This document shows, one piece after another, positions 1 through 7,869 of a stretch of DNA of 16,899 nucleotides (positions are counted from its first letter, which is position 1; each line of letters starts with the position of its first letter). The notes beneath the pieces are model-generated. The model saw nothing but the letters and a program-made list of their open reading frames with translations, was not told where the DNA came from and did not search any database. Source of the stretch: Pseudomonadota bacterium (GTDB taxonomy: Bacteria > Pseudomonadota > Gammaproteobacteria > Steroidobacterales > Steroidobacteraceae); assembly GCA_021792815.1 (NCBI GenBank), contig JAJYTX010000014.1, positions 1 through 16,899 of the forward strand, given 5' to 3'. Made by a program: the position numbers and the translations under genes.

Positions 1-127
1 GAACATGATCCTGTCTGGTCAAAAAACTGGGCTTCCTAACTCAACCGAAGTATATCAAATTTCCTGTAGATTCAAAGTCTTAAACGTGACGAAGTAGAAT
101 TAATAAGTCTCTGTATTGCTGTTAGGT

Positions 128-174
128 GGCTGAAAATCCGCGTGTCGGTGCTTCGATTCCGCCCCTTGCCACCA
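128..174 (+). pseudogene. 3' fragment of a tRNA-Phe gene (att-like remnant)
   Basis: The segment from the anticodon loop (GAA anticodon at 132-134, preceded by T and followed by AA) through the 3' anticodon stem TCCGC, the variable region, a T-arm with loop TTCGATT (152-158) and the terminal ACCA (171-174) matches what I remember of gammaproteobacterial tRNA-Phe. The 5' half is missing: upstream bases do not form a D-arm, a matching 5' anticodon stem or a 5' acceptor strand. One T-stem pair next to the loop is C:C, so the fragment has also drifted. A tRNA fragment that starts in the anticodon loop and ends at CCA is typical of integrase attachment sites, and an integrase stub begins 158 bases downstream. 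It cannot yield a functional tRNA. The identity rests on memory of the family. Confidence 0.7.
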
Positions 175-300
175 TAACTACCGGATTTTACAGAACTTTT
201 TTCCAGTCGCGCGGACTGGAGTGTGTCGAAGTCGGCATTTTTGGACCCATTTGGACCAGTGCCTGACACGCTCCGCAGAATTTGAAGCGCCTCGCTAGAC

Positions 301-327
301 GGGTCTCCAACGCTCAACCGGAGACCC
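301..327 (+). promoter_or_regulatory. Hairpin sequestering the ribosome-binding site of the integrase stub
   Basis: A perfect 8-bp inverted repeat, GGGTCTCC (301-308) and GGAGACCC (320-327), flanks an 11-base loop. The GGAG at 320-323 is the Shine-Dalgarno for the ATG at 332 (8-base spacing) and lies inside the 3' arm, so in mRNA the stem would hide it. The stem is followed by only three T residues, so a terminator reading is weaker. A role in damping integrase translation is inferred. Confidence 0.5.
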
Positions 328-331
328 TTTC

Positions 332-514
332 ATGGCAGCCATCGATCAACGCGGCAAGAGGAGCTGGCGGGCGCGCGTACGCCTTCCAGGCTACAAGCTC
401 AAGACCCGCACCTTCGATACCGAAGCCGAGGCGCAAGTCTGGGCCGCGCGCGTCGAGCGCGAACTGGACGCCGGGCGAAAAATTAACCCTCAAAATGGTC
501 CGGTTTCTCCATAG
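332..514 (+). pseudogene. Truncated tyrosine-recombinase (phage-type) integrase, N-terminal stub
   Basis: The 60-codon frame starts with the short N-terminal DNA-binding segment found before the core of many phage and island integrases. The visible pattern is a basic start (QRGKRSWRARVR), then a threonine-phenylalanine-aspartate stretch with an alanine-rich helix (TFDTEAEAQVWAARVEREL) to about residue 50. Family members continue for 300 or more residues with a SAM-like core-binding domain and the catalytic R-K-H-R-H-Y residues. Here homology stops near position 480 and the last ten residues look unrelated before the stop. No catalytic domain follows in any frame, so the protein cannot recombine DNA. 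The start is supported by GGAG at 320-323. Next to the tRNA-Phe fragment, it reads as the leftover of an integrated element. The 134 bases between its stop and the exonuclease gene hold nothing recognisable. Confidence 0.7.
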
Positions 515-648
515 CGGGTCATCAGAGATGCGGATCGAGGTTGATCGGATTGCCAGCGCTGGTTCGGTTCGACGGTCTGGCGCGCCCGACCTCGTCTCCG
601 TATCCAGACGGACTGAGCGACGCGCCGACCGGCCGACAGAGCGGGGAG

Positions 649-1317
649 CTATCGGGGTCGAAACTCGCGTTTGTCAGACTCGTCTGATCCAGCCGCCAAA
701 TACCCGGTCCGGCGATTGAGGATGTCACCGGCCATGGACACCGGCATGTCCATGATCCGTCGCAGGAGGGCAGAATCCGGAGACAGCCCTTTGTGCCGGG
801 AGCGAAGATCTTGCCCGATCCTGATGACAACATTCGCGGTCACCTCGGCGTCGGCTTCGGCTCGATGGGCAGCGCCATGGTATGCAATGCTCAGCTCATG
901 TGCGAGCGCCCCGAGCGCGTGGCTCCCAAATTGGGGATAGACTCTCCGTGAGACTCGCATGGAGCAGATGAACGGCGAGTTTGCCCTGCGGCGATTTACC
1001 AACTTGCATTCGCTATCGAGAAAGCGCTGATCGAAGCTGGCATTGTGTGCGACGATGGCCGTGTCGCCGATGAATTCCAGCAGCTCGCCAATGACCCTGC
1101 GAACTGGAGGTGCCGCGTCCACCATGGCCTGGGAGATGCCTGTGTAGGCGGCAATGAACGGCGAAATCCGCACGCCGCAATGGGCCAGCGAGTGGTAGCG
1201 ATCGACGATCCTGCCTCCCTTGACTCTCATCGCGCCAACCTCGGTGATGCGATCTCCGCGGCTCGGGCTCAGGCCCGTCGTTTCGAAATCGAGCACGATC
1301 AGGTCGTCTGTAAACAT
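649..1317 (-). CDS. DnaQ-family 3'-5' exonuclease (DEDDh type)
   Basis: A 222-residue protein with the three motifs of the DNA polymerase III epsilon-type exonuclease fold: Exo I at residues 9-16 (LDFETTGL, metal ligands D10 and E12), Exo II at 91-100 (HNASFDQRFL, D96), and Exo III at 151-160 (HRAEADAEVT, H151 and D156). All five DEDDh residues are present, so it should be an active two-metal nuclease degrading single-stranded DNA or RNA 3' ends. It lacks a polymerase-binding tail I can recognise, so it is probably not the replicative proofreading subunit; stand-alone members of this kind occur in many chromosomes and mobile elements. The ATG at 1317 has a purine-rich GGGGGA just upstream. 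It lies alone on the minus strand between an integrase stub and a helicase fragment, so it may be cargo of the decayed element. The family is clear; the role is not. Confidence 0.85.
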   Translation of the reverse strand: MFTDDLIVLDFETTGLSPSRGDRITEVGAMRVKGGRIVDRYHSLAHCGVRISPFIAAYTGISQAMVDAAPPVRRVIGELLEFIGDTAIVAHNASFDQRFLDSECKLVNRRRANSPFICSMRVSRRVYPQFGSHALGALAHELSIAYHGAAHRAEADAEVTANVVIRIGQDLRSRHKGLSPDSALLRRIMDMPVSMAGDILNRRTGYLAAGSDESDKREFRPR

Positions 1318-1503
1318 TCCGTCCCCCGCCGGTCGGACCAGAAGCCGGTGCGCAATCTGGGTCCGGCCTCACGATGTTCGCGCCGGCCGCCGTCAGATAT
1401 CATACTTGAGCGATACGGTCCATCCCTGGGGGGAAGACCCGGTCTAATCGGCGATGCGCCTTTGCGATCACCGTGGGTCAATGCATCCGGTCAGCGTGCC
1501 AGG

Positions 1504-1751
1504 AAGCATGCACCTCCGCCGCTCGAGGGCGATGCGCTGAGGGCGGTCTGCCAGCGCCGCAGTCCGGTTCAGATCATCGCGTCAGCGGGGTCCGGGAAGA
1601 CGGGGATGGCGGCGGAATGCGGTGCCCCATGATCGAAGGGGGCGCAGGTCCACAGACCGTCGTAACGTCTGCGATCACGGAAAAGGCTGCCGAAGCCCTC
1701 AAGCGACGACCGCAGCTGCGCGTCGAAGCACGGATGGGCAAGGGGTGTTGG
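1504..1751 (+). pseudogene. Frameshifted fragment of a UvrD/Rep-type superfamily 1 helicase
   Basis: Two reading frames together give the N-terminal ATP-binding part of a UvrD-like helicase. The first (about 1504-1629) encodes a Q-motif-like region and Walker A (VQIIASAGSGKT, 1567-1602) and stops at 1630. A second frame (about 1629-1751) continues with PQTVVTSAITEKAAEALKRR, which corresponds to motif Ia of UvrD proteins (usually ...AFTFTEKAAEELK...), then RVEARMG, and stops at 1752. Two consecutive homologous blocks in different frames imply a frameshift near 1605-1630. Full-length relatives run 600-1100 residues with motifs II to VI; none is present, because the sequence meets the C-terminal end of the SDR gene. 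The region is dead as a helicase gene. The match is by motif recognition only. Confidence 0.65.
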
Positions 1752-1810
1752 TGAGCAGGTAAATCTGCGGGATTTTGTGGGCGATCCGCCGGGCACCGTC
1801 AACCTCTGCG

Positions 1811-2608
1811 TCATCCACGGGTTGCGTTGTAGAATGCCTCGAGCACCACGGGGCTTTCGGGCAGAGTGGAGCCTCCGTCCACGACGATGGTCTGGCCGGT
1901 AATGTAGCTGGCCGCATCGGAAGCCAGAAACAGCATCGTGTTGGCGATGTCTGCGGGCTTGCCGAGTGCGCCCATCGGAATCTGTCGCGCCATCTCGGCA
2001 ATGGCCTCGGGTCCGCCGAGCGCGAGCATGGCGGTGGTCAGGATGTAACCCGGTTCCACGCCATTGACGGTGATGTTCTGGCGGGCGAATTCGAGCGCGG
2101 CCGTGCGGATCAGCCCGTTCATGCCGCCTTTCGAAGCCGCGTAGTGCGCCGTACCCGGCATCGCCACGTTCGGGCCGGTGACCGAGGAGGTAAACAGAAA
2201 GCGCCCGCCGCCCTGCCTGCGCAGGTGCGGCGCGGCCTCGCGTATGAACCAGAATCCCGCCTTCAGATTGACGGCCAGCGTTCGCTCCAGATTCTCGTCC
2301 GACAGCTCCTCAAGGGTATATATCGGATACACCGCGGCGTTGTGAATGATGATGTCGATGCGGCCGAACCGCTCCGCCGTCGCGGCCACGACCCGCCGCA
2401 CCTGCTCAGGGTGGCCGACGTCGGTCTGGCTGAACCAGGCGGTCGCGCCTGATTGCGTGATCGCCTCCGCGACCGCCGCGCCGTTGGTCCCGCGCGTTGC
2501 CACGACCACCTTTGCGCCGGCGCGCGCGAAGGTATGCGCGATCTCCTCGCCGATGCCTTGACCGGCGCCGGTCACGATCGCGACTTTTCCAGACAGATCG
2601 ACTTGCAT
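1811..2608 (-). CDS. SDR-family NAD(P)-dependent oxidoreductase (copy 1)
   Basis: A 265-residue classical short-chain dehydrogenase/reductase. The cofactor motif is TGAGQGIG (13-20); a stabilising NAA follows at 90-92; the catalytic set is N114, S142, Y156 and K160 (YAASK). R39 after the second strand suggests NADP(H), tentatively. The C-terminal part has the usual VNGVEPGYI and a closing GQTIVVDGGS. Cytoplasmic; the likely reaction is alcohol-to-carbonyl interconversion on an unknown substrate. I chose the ATG at 2608 over the in-frame GTG at 2617 because GAGGTG (2615-2620) sits six bases before it and the paralogue at 16331 begins with the same MQVDLS. It lies 66 bases after the TonB receptor stop on the same strand, so the two are probably co-transcribed. 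It is about 85% identical by eye to the SDR at the right edge over the shared 189 residues. Confidence 0.9.
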   Translation of the reverse strand: MQVDLSGKVAIVTGAGQGIGEEIAHTFARAGAKVVVATRGTNGAAVAEAITQSGATAWFSQTDVGHPEQVRRVVAATAERFGRIDIIIHNAAVYPIYTLEELSDENLERTLAVNLKAGFWFIREAAPHLRRQGGGRFLFTSSVTGPNVAMPGTAHYAASKGGMNGLIRTAALEFARQNITVNGVEPGYILTTAMLALGGPEAIAEMARQIPMGALGKPADIANTMLFLASDAASYITGQTIVVDGGSTLPESPVVLEAFYNATRG

Positions 2609-2674
2609 GGACTTCACCTCATCTGAAGCTTTGAGCCGCCGCGCCGGAGCCGGCCCGGCACGCTGAGCGGCCCG

Positions 2675-5176
2675 TCAGTGGAACTCGTAGCTGACATCCA
2701 CTCCGACCGTGAGGGGACGATTGACCACGTAACGGGTAAATGCCGGACTCACCAGGGTAATCTGTGGCTGTGGGTCGAGGAGCGCCTGGGTATTCGCGAC
2801 GTTGTTGACGAACATCGCGACGCTCCAGGCCGTCCCGGCGTCGCGTTCGCTCCGGATACCGAAGCGCAGGTTGGCGATGCTGTAGGCCGGCAGGTGCACC
2901 AGCACCTGATTGATATTCAACAGCGTGGCGGTCACGCCGAACGGCAGATCCGTCCTGGCGCCCGTGTAATCATCCTCTACGGTGCCGAAGAGCGATATGC
3001 CGTTGGTCAGGTAATGTTCCCAGTGAAGGACTGCGGAGCCGGACACCTGCGGTGTATCTGGAATGCGCATGCCGGCCGGGATGCCCGTGATCCCGCTGCT
3101 CGCCACGAACCGCGCGTCGGTGTAGGCCGCGTTCACAGACAGGTCGAAACCGCCGGGCAACAGTGCCTGCAGCTGAGCTTCGACGCCTTTGATGCGCGCG
3201 TCACCGCCGTTCACTGTGATACCCCATCCGGCGACGTTGGTGGCCACCTGCGGGTTGTTCCAGTCCTCGAGATAGGCGTCGAGATCTGCGATCATGTGGT
3301 GGTTGAACAGGAAGGATTTCTCGCCAAGTTCATAGCTCCATACCCGATCGGAACTGAAAGTGGTGGGCGCCTGTAGCAATATGTTCGGGTTGCAGTTTGT
3401 GGTCAGGAAGACCTTCTGCTGAAGCTGGCACTCGTTGGTGACTTCCGCCGCAAACAGCGGATTGGTATTGCTTGCGGGAACCACGGGAACCGCTCCGGTG
3501 GTCGCGGTGGCCCCACCAAGGCGAAATCCCTTGGAGACTTTGGCGTAGAGCATGTGATTCGCGTCAAAGTCATACGCGAACGTGAAGCTGGGAATGGTGC
3601 CATTGGAGGCGATCGATGCCGATGAGTGGAACGGCACCGTGTCGCCGACAGTGCCGAACGGGCTCTGCAAACCGAACTCGGTAATGGACTGGGCGAGACT
3701 GTAGTGGAAATGCCGCAGTCCGAGGGAGACGACGAAATGGGTGAGGAATCGCCACGACAGATGGCCGTATACGGAATTCTGAGTCATGACCTGCGGCGAG
3801 CTCGCGACGTATGGATACGGTCCCCCGAAGAAGGCGGCCGCCTGCGGCATCAGCGAGGAGATCCCGGTTACGGAATGCAGATCCTGATAAAAGTAGCCGA
3901 CCACCCAGTGTACCGGACCGTTCGTGCTCGAGGCCGCGCGTACTTCCTCGCTCAACTGCCGTGAATCGTCCGTCTCCGGGACGCCCGGGCCGCGCACGCT
4001 TTCGACCGGCCCGAGGCCGCCGGCCGCCGCGTCGTAAGCCGTAGAGACCGGTATGAAGGCGGCCAGTTCCTCCGTCGGGTCCTGGATATCCAGATAGCTG
4101 CGATGCCAGAAACCGGTCGCCGACGTCAGGCTGAAGGTGGGCATCCGGTACTCTACCTTCAGGCTGCCCAGACTGAAGCTGTCGCGCTGCGTTTCCGGCG
4201 TATCGTATATCTCGTAATGGGCCTTGATCGCCGGCATTTGCGGATTCGTCGGGCTGCCGTTGACATCGACGGCGGCCGGGGCACCCTGGTTCGCGAGCTG
4301 GTACATCGCGATCGGTTCGATGGTGAGGTTCGAAACGGGCCTCCACAGCAGCTCGGCGCGAATCGCATCGATGCTGGTGGTGTTCACGCCGTCGAGCGCC
4401 TCCTGCAGCGGAGCGGTGTAGAAGTTACTCGGGCGCTGCGGGTTGGAATAGGGCGCATCGACGGTGACGGCGCCATCGGCGAGCACCAGGCGCTTGATCC
4501 AGCCGCTGTTCCTGGTGAACGAGCCGACAATGCGCACTGCCGCGGTCTCCCCCAGCGGGATGTTGATCATCCCGTTTTCCTGGTGATTGAGACCACCGCC
4601 CGCCGTGGTATCGGACACTACTTCTTCGCCGCTGGCGGCGAACCGGTGCAGCTGCGGTGGCTTGGGAATCACCCGAACGGTGCCGCCCATGGAGCTCGAG
4701 CCGTAGAGCGTGCCCTGCGGTCCGCGCAGTACCTCGACCCGCTCGATGTCGTACAGGCCGGGGTTCATGATTCCCTTGCCGATCTGCGAGCCCATGGCCG
4801 TTGATAGTGGAGTGTCGCCGAAGTACACGCCCACCATCGACGAATTGCCGCCCTGGGAATTCAGGCCGCGCACTTCGAATTCCATCTGGCCGGGTCCGCC
4901 GGGATTGCGCGTCGCGAGCCCGGGCACCGAGGTCACGAGACTGTCCAGGTCGACGATGCCGCGGGACGCGATCTGGGCCGAAGTGACCGCCGTGATGCTG
5001 ATCGGTGTGGTCTGCACGGTGGTTCGCCTCCTGGTGGCGGTCACCACGACCTCCGCGAGACCTGCCGAAGGCAGGGCGCTCACCGCGACGGCGGCCGCGT
5101 GCGCGGCGCTCGACGCGGCACCTCCGAGAGCTATTGCGACTGCCGCAGCCACCGTAAGTCGAACTCTGTGCTTCAT
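2675..5176 (-). CDS. TonB-dependent outer-membrane receptor (copy 1)
   Basis: An 833-residue TonB-dependent transporter. A signal peptide occupies about residues 1-27 (alanine-rich core ending AHA), a TonB box lies at 42-48 (EVVVTAT), and the plug follows to about 175, with the typical LRGPQGTLYGSSSMGGTVRV block. The rest is a 22-strand-type beta barrel ending in RPLTVGVDVSYEFH. It would bind an external ligand and import it using TonB-ExbBD energy; the ligand is not readable from sequence. Cysteines C583 and C595 are twelve residues apart, as in copy 2, and may form a loop disulphide. The final aromatic residue is penultimate, followed by histidine. No strong Shine-Dalgarno precedes the ATG, but the signal peptide begins right at this start. 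Its paralogue at 13705-16200 is about two-thirds identical by eye. An SDR gene follows 66 bases downstream. Confidence 0.93.
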   Translation of the reverse strand: MKHRVRLTVAAAVAIALGGAASSAAHAAAVAVSALPSAGLAEVVVTATRRRTTVQTTPISITAVTSAQIASRGIVDLDSLVTSVPGLATRNPGGPGQMEFEVRGLNSQGGNSSMVGVYFGDTPLSTAMGSQIGKGIMNPGLYDIERVEVLRGPQGTLYGSSSMGGTVRVIPKPPQLHRFAASGEEVVSDTTAGGGLNHQENGMINIPLGETAAVRIVGSFTRNSGWIKRLVLADGAVTVDAPYSNPQRPSNFYTAPLQEALDGVNTTSIDAIRAELLWRPVSNLTIEPIAMYQLANQGAPAAVDVNGSPTNPQMPAIKAHYEIYDTPETQRDSFSLGSLKVEYRMPTFSLTSATGFWHRSYLDIQDPTEELAAFIPVSTAYDAAAGGLGPVESVRGPGVPETDDSRQLSEEVRAASSTNGPVHWVVGYFYQDLHSVTGISSLMPQAAAFFGGPYPYVASSPQVMTQNSVYGHLSWRFLTHFVVSLGLRHFHYSLAQSITEFGLQSPFGTVGDTVPFHSSASIASNGTIPSFTFAYDFDANHMLYAKVSKGFRLGGATATTGAVPVVPASNTNPLFAAEVTNECQLQQKVFLTTNCNPNILLQAPTTFSSDRVWSYELGEKSFLFNHHMIADLDAYLEDWNNPQVATNVAGWGITVNGGDARIKGVEAQLQALLPGGFDLSVNAAYTDARFVASSGITGIPAGMRIPDTPQVSGSAVLHWEHYLTNGISLFGTVEDDYTGARTDLPFGVTATLLNINQVLVHLPAYSIANLRFGIRSERDAGTAWSVAMFVNNVANTQALLDPQPQITLVSPAFTRYVVNRPLTVGVDVSYEFH

Positions 5177-5235
5177 GTCGCGCTACCGTTCAAAATGAAG
5201 TGGGGCAAGGATTTGCGGCGGGTTCCGCGTGCCCA

Positions 5236-5267
5236 TGGCAGCCCTGATATCGACCGGATGGCTGCCA
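5236..5267. promoter_or_regulatory. Perfect inverted repeat upstream of TonB receptor 1 (candidate operator)
   Basis: TGGCAGCC (5236-5243) and GGCTGCCA (5260-5267) form an exact 8-bp inverted repeat with a 16-base spacer, 60 to 91 bases before the receptor ATG. Arm centres are 24 bases apart, about two helical turns, which suits a dimeric regulator. No T-run follows on either strand directly after the arms, so it is not a good terminator. I could not identify a convincing -35/-10 pair beside it. Confidence 0.35.
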
Positions 5268-5273
5268 CGAACC

Positions 5274-5310
5274 AAAAAGAGCCCCGAGTCCCTGTCCCCC
5301 CGAGGACTCG
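5274..5310 (-). terminator. Candidate intrinsic terminator after the kinase operon
   Basis: Read on the minus strand, CGAGTCC...GGACTCG (5310-5285) makes a 7-bp stem with a 12-base loop, followed after six bases by TTTTT (5278-5274). It lies about 220 bases downstream of the kinase stop and upstream of TonB receptor 1, where separation of two minus-strand units is expected. The gap between stem and T-run and the long loop make it imperfect. Between 5311 and 5530 I see no gene. Confidence 0.35.
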
Positions 5311-5530
5311 CTGCGCCGCTGATGTTAGTGTGCCGTCGGGGGTGGCGCGATCCGCCGCGCGAAGACGCTGTACGCTTTCGGAAGTGTTCCGGACGCGGGC
5401 TCGGCGAGGGAAGATCGATGCCGGTCGGTGACGAGCGGCCGAGTCCACATGGCTGAGAGTCGACGATGCTGTCCTGGCGCGGATTGCACTGACCGCCGGC
5501 AGCGCACGCTCGTGGCGGTGCCGCGGTCCG

Positions 5531-6550
5531 TCAATCGAGATAGTCGGAAGCAGCCGCCAGTGCCAGCTCGATCAGCTGCGGCGTCAGGTCGCGCGCCACC
5601 TGTTCTCCGTGCCGGGTGTGCACCCACCCGAGGTAAGTGGTGCCCCGCACCGCGAGAAACAGCGGCAACAGGCTGACGTGTTCATCCGGCAGCGGCCGCC
5701 GGCGGCGGTAGCCCGCGATGAGGGCATCGCGCGCCTCTTCGTAGAACGGCTCACGTCGAATGAAATACAGCGTGGTCGCCAGCTCGAACATGTGCCATCC
5801 GTACCCGAAGTCGTCGAAGTCGATGATCCGCGGCGTCGTGCCGCTCACCAGGATGTTCTCAGGGACCAGATCGGCATGAATGAGACCGTAGCGATCGGCG
5901 CCGCTGCCGAAGTTCCGCAGATCGCGCTGCAGACGGGCCCGCAGCTCGCGCAAGATGTCAGCGTCGTGGCGGCCCAATGCCTCGAGGTCCCAGAATCGCC
6001 CCCACAACGGACGTTCCCCCACGAGCCCGTCGATGTCCCAGGCGTGACGTACGAAGCCCGCTGGTCGTGACCATGCCGACGCCTGGGTGTGCATTGCGGC
6101 GGCGAGCTCGCCGACGACGCGGTAGACCCGCTGCACGTCCACTTCACTTGCGTGCATATGCTCGCCCAGGGCGCCCAGCATGCTTCCCTCGATCCACTGC
6201 AGCACATCGACCTGGTGAGAGACGGGAACGTCTGACGTGCTTGCCAGCGCAAAGTTGCGACCCTGGCGCGTAGGCACGAATGCGGGAACCTCGATGCCCG
6301 ATTCACCGAGCGCCTGCAACCACATGTACTCGGATTCCAGTGCCGCATCGGTGTGGTAACCGTAGCGGTGCACGCGTAGCGCCACCCGCCTGCCGTCCCG
6401 CAGCTGCACGGCGAACACGGCATTTTCCCGCACCTTCAGCGGTTCGACGCTCCGGACGTCGAGATTCCATTGTTCGAGCGCTGCGATCGCCAGTGCGCGC
6501 AGCCGGCGCAGGCGCTCCTCGGGCTCGAGGGCGGCAAGCGATTCAATCAC
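5531..6550 (-). CDS. APH-fold phosphotransferase, hydroxylysine-kinase-like
   Basis: A 339-residue member of the aminoglycoside/choline-kinase-like phosphotransferase family. The N-lobe (about residues 25-120) carries LKVRENAVFAV and an RVALRVHRYG segment; the C-lobe has the catalytic-loop motif HADLVPEN (H225, D227, N232) and the metal-binding DFDD (244-247). In this family the enzyme moves the ATP gamma-phosphate to a small hydroxyl compound. The adjacent phospho-lyase points to an amino alcohol such as ethanolamine or 5-hydroxylysine rather than an antibiotic; substrate assignment is inference. The start is GTG at 6550, 14 bases after the lyase stop, with no strong Shine-Dalgarno and possible translational coupling. 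In some other bacteria related kinase and lyase domains are fused in one polypeptide; here they are separate genes. Homoserine kinase type II is the main alternative. Confidence 0.8.
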   Translation of the reverse strand: MIESLAALEPEERLRRLRALAIAALEQWNLDVRSVEPLKVRENAVFAVQLRDGRRVALRVHRYGYHTDAALESEYMWLQALGESGIEVPAFVPTRQGRNFALASTSDVPVSHQVDVLQWIEGSMLGALGEHMHASEVDVQRVYRVVGELAAAMHTQASAWSRPAGFVRHAWDIDGLVGERPLWGRFWDLEALGRHDADILRELRARLQRDLRNFGSGADRYGLIHADLVPENILVSGTTPRIIDFDDFGYGWHMFELATTLYFIRREPFYEEARDALIAGYRRRRPLPDEHVSLLPLFLAVRGTTYLGWVHTRHGEQVARDLTPQLIELALAAASDYLD

Positions 6551-6564
6551 GTGGTACCACTGCT

Positions 6565-7845
6565 TCAGACCGCGGCAAGCACCTGATCCAGCGTATCGAG
6601 CAGCAGATCTGCGTGCTCGGTGCCGAACGGCATTGGTGGGCGGATTTTCAGGATGTTGTCGTGCGGCCCGATCCGGCTCAAAAGCACGCCGTGCTCGCGC
6701 ATCGCGTTGACGACCCGACGGGTCTCGACCGTGGCGGGCTCCATCGTGACGCCGTCACGAACCAGCTCCACCGCAAAAAACAGCCCCCGCCCGCGGACGT
6801 CGCCGATCAACGGATACCGGCTCTGCAGGCGTCTCAGGCCGGCCAGCACGTACGCGCCGACGCGTTGTGCGTTGTCCAGCAGACGTTCGTCGCGCAGCAC
6901 ATCGAGAACCGCGAGGCCCGCGGCGCACGACACCGGATTGCCGCCAAAAGTATTGAAATACATGTTCTCGCCCGTGAATCGCTCCACGAGATCACTGCTG
7001 GCCACGACGCCGGCGAGTGGATGTCCGTTCCCCATCGGCTTCCCGAGCGTGACGATATCGGGAATGACGTCATGCGTCTGGTGGCCCCACATGTGGCTGC
7101 CGAACCGTCCGAATCCTGCCTGGACTTCGTCGGCGATGAACAGACCGCCGGCGGCGCGGCTGAGGGTCGCGACCCGCGACAGGTAGCCTGCGGGCAGCGT
7201 CGGCAGCCCCTCGCTCGAGAACGCGGAGCACAGGAGGATGCCGGCGAAGCCCAGCCCGTTGCGTGCGAAATCCTCGATGGCCTGCTGAACCTGGTCGGCA
7301 TACGTCTGCGTGAGCTGCGCATCGCTGCGGCCGTTGCGGTCACGGTAGGGGTCCGGTGCGGGAATGTTGCGCACGTAGGGTCCACGTTTTTCCCGCGGGG
7401 TGAATACCGAACTGATCGCACTGACTGCGGCCGAGTTGCCATGGTACGCGAAGTCGGTCGAGATGACGCCCAGTCCGCCGGTGGTTTCCCGTGCCATCCG
7501 CAGGGCCAGCTCGTTCGCCTCGGTGCCGGTGCAGCAGAACAGCACTTTCGCCAGCGGTGCGTCGAATGTCGCGAGCAATCGCTCCGCATACACCACGACG
7601 GTCTCATGCAGGTAGCGGGTATGTGTGTTGAGCGTCATGGCCTGTCTGCACAATGCATCCACTACGCGCGGATGGCAGTGACCCACGTGCGGTACATTGT
7701 TGTAAGCATCCAGGTAGCGCTTCCCTTGCGCATCCCACAACCAGACGCCTTCGCCGCGCACGAGTTGCAGCGGCTTGTCGTAGAACAGCGGCGAATTGCG
7801 TCCGAGGACACCGATACGTCGCCTGAGTAATTCGTCATCGCGCAT
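6565..7845 (-). CDS. Class-III PLP enzyme, ethanolamine-phosphate / phosphohydroxylysine phospho-lyase family
   Basis: A 426-residue fold-type I PLP protein. TGTEAN (107-112) binds the cofactor phosphate, YHG lies at 134-136, DEVQAGFGR (239-247) holds the ring-binding aspartate, and the Schiff-base lysine is K269 in LGKPMGNGHPLAGV. Blocks such as YLDAYNNVPHVGHCHP (44-59), FNTFGGNPVSCAAGLAVLD, GDVRGRGLFF and LSRIGPHDNILKIRPPM closely follow the human ETNPPL/PHYKPL (AGXT2L) proteins as I remember them. Those enzymes split O-phosphoethanolamine or 5-phosphohydroxylysine into an aldehyde, ammonia and phosphate. A true transaminase is possible but fits less well beside the kinase, 14 bases downstream. 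The ATG at 7845 has GGAAG about five bases upstream and lies 24 bases after the MFS stop, so the three genes form one operon. Cytoplasmic. Confidence 0.85.
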   Translation of the reverse strand: MRDDELLRRRIGVLGRNSPLFYDKPLQLVRGEGVWLWDAQGKRYLDAYNNVPHVGHCHPRVVDALCRQAMTLNTHTRYLHETVVVYAERLLATFDAPLAKVLFCCTGTEANELALRMARETTGGLGVISTDFAYHGNSAAVSAISSVFTPREKRGPYVRNIPAPDPYRDRNGRSDAQLTQTYADQVQQAIEDFARNGLGFAGILLCSAFSSEGLPTLPAGYLSRVATLSRAAGGLFIADEVQAGFGRFGSHMWGHQTHDVIPDIVTLGKPMGNGHPLAGVVASSDLVERFTGENMYFNTFGGNPVSCAAGLAVLDVLRDERLLDNAQRVGAYVLAGLRRLQSRYPLIGDVRGRGLFFAVELVRDGVTMEPATVETRRVVNAMREHGVLLSRIGPHDNILKIRPPMPFGTEHADLLLDTLDQVLAAV

Positions 7846-7869
7846 ACGGCTTCCGGCAAATGAGGCGGT

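Noticed and set aside
5531..6550. Aminoglycoside resistance as the role of the phosphotransferase
   Set aside because: The fold is shared, but the operon with a phospho-lyase and a transporter points to metabolism of an amino alcohol.
6280..7830. A 516-codon open frame on the plus strand
   Set aside because: It is antisense to the lyase and part of the kinase, which have clear family motifs; the frame is a GC shadow.
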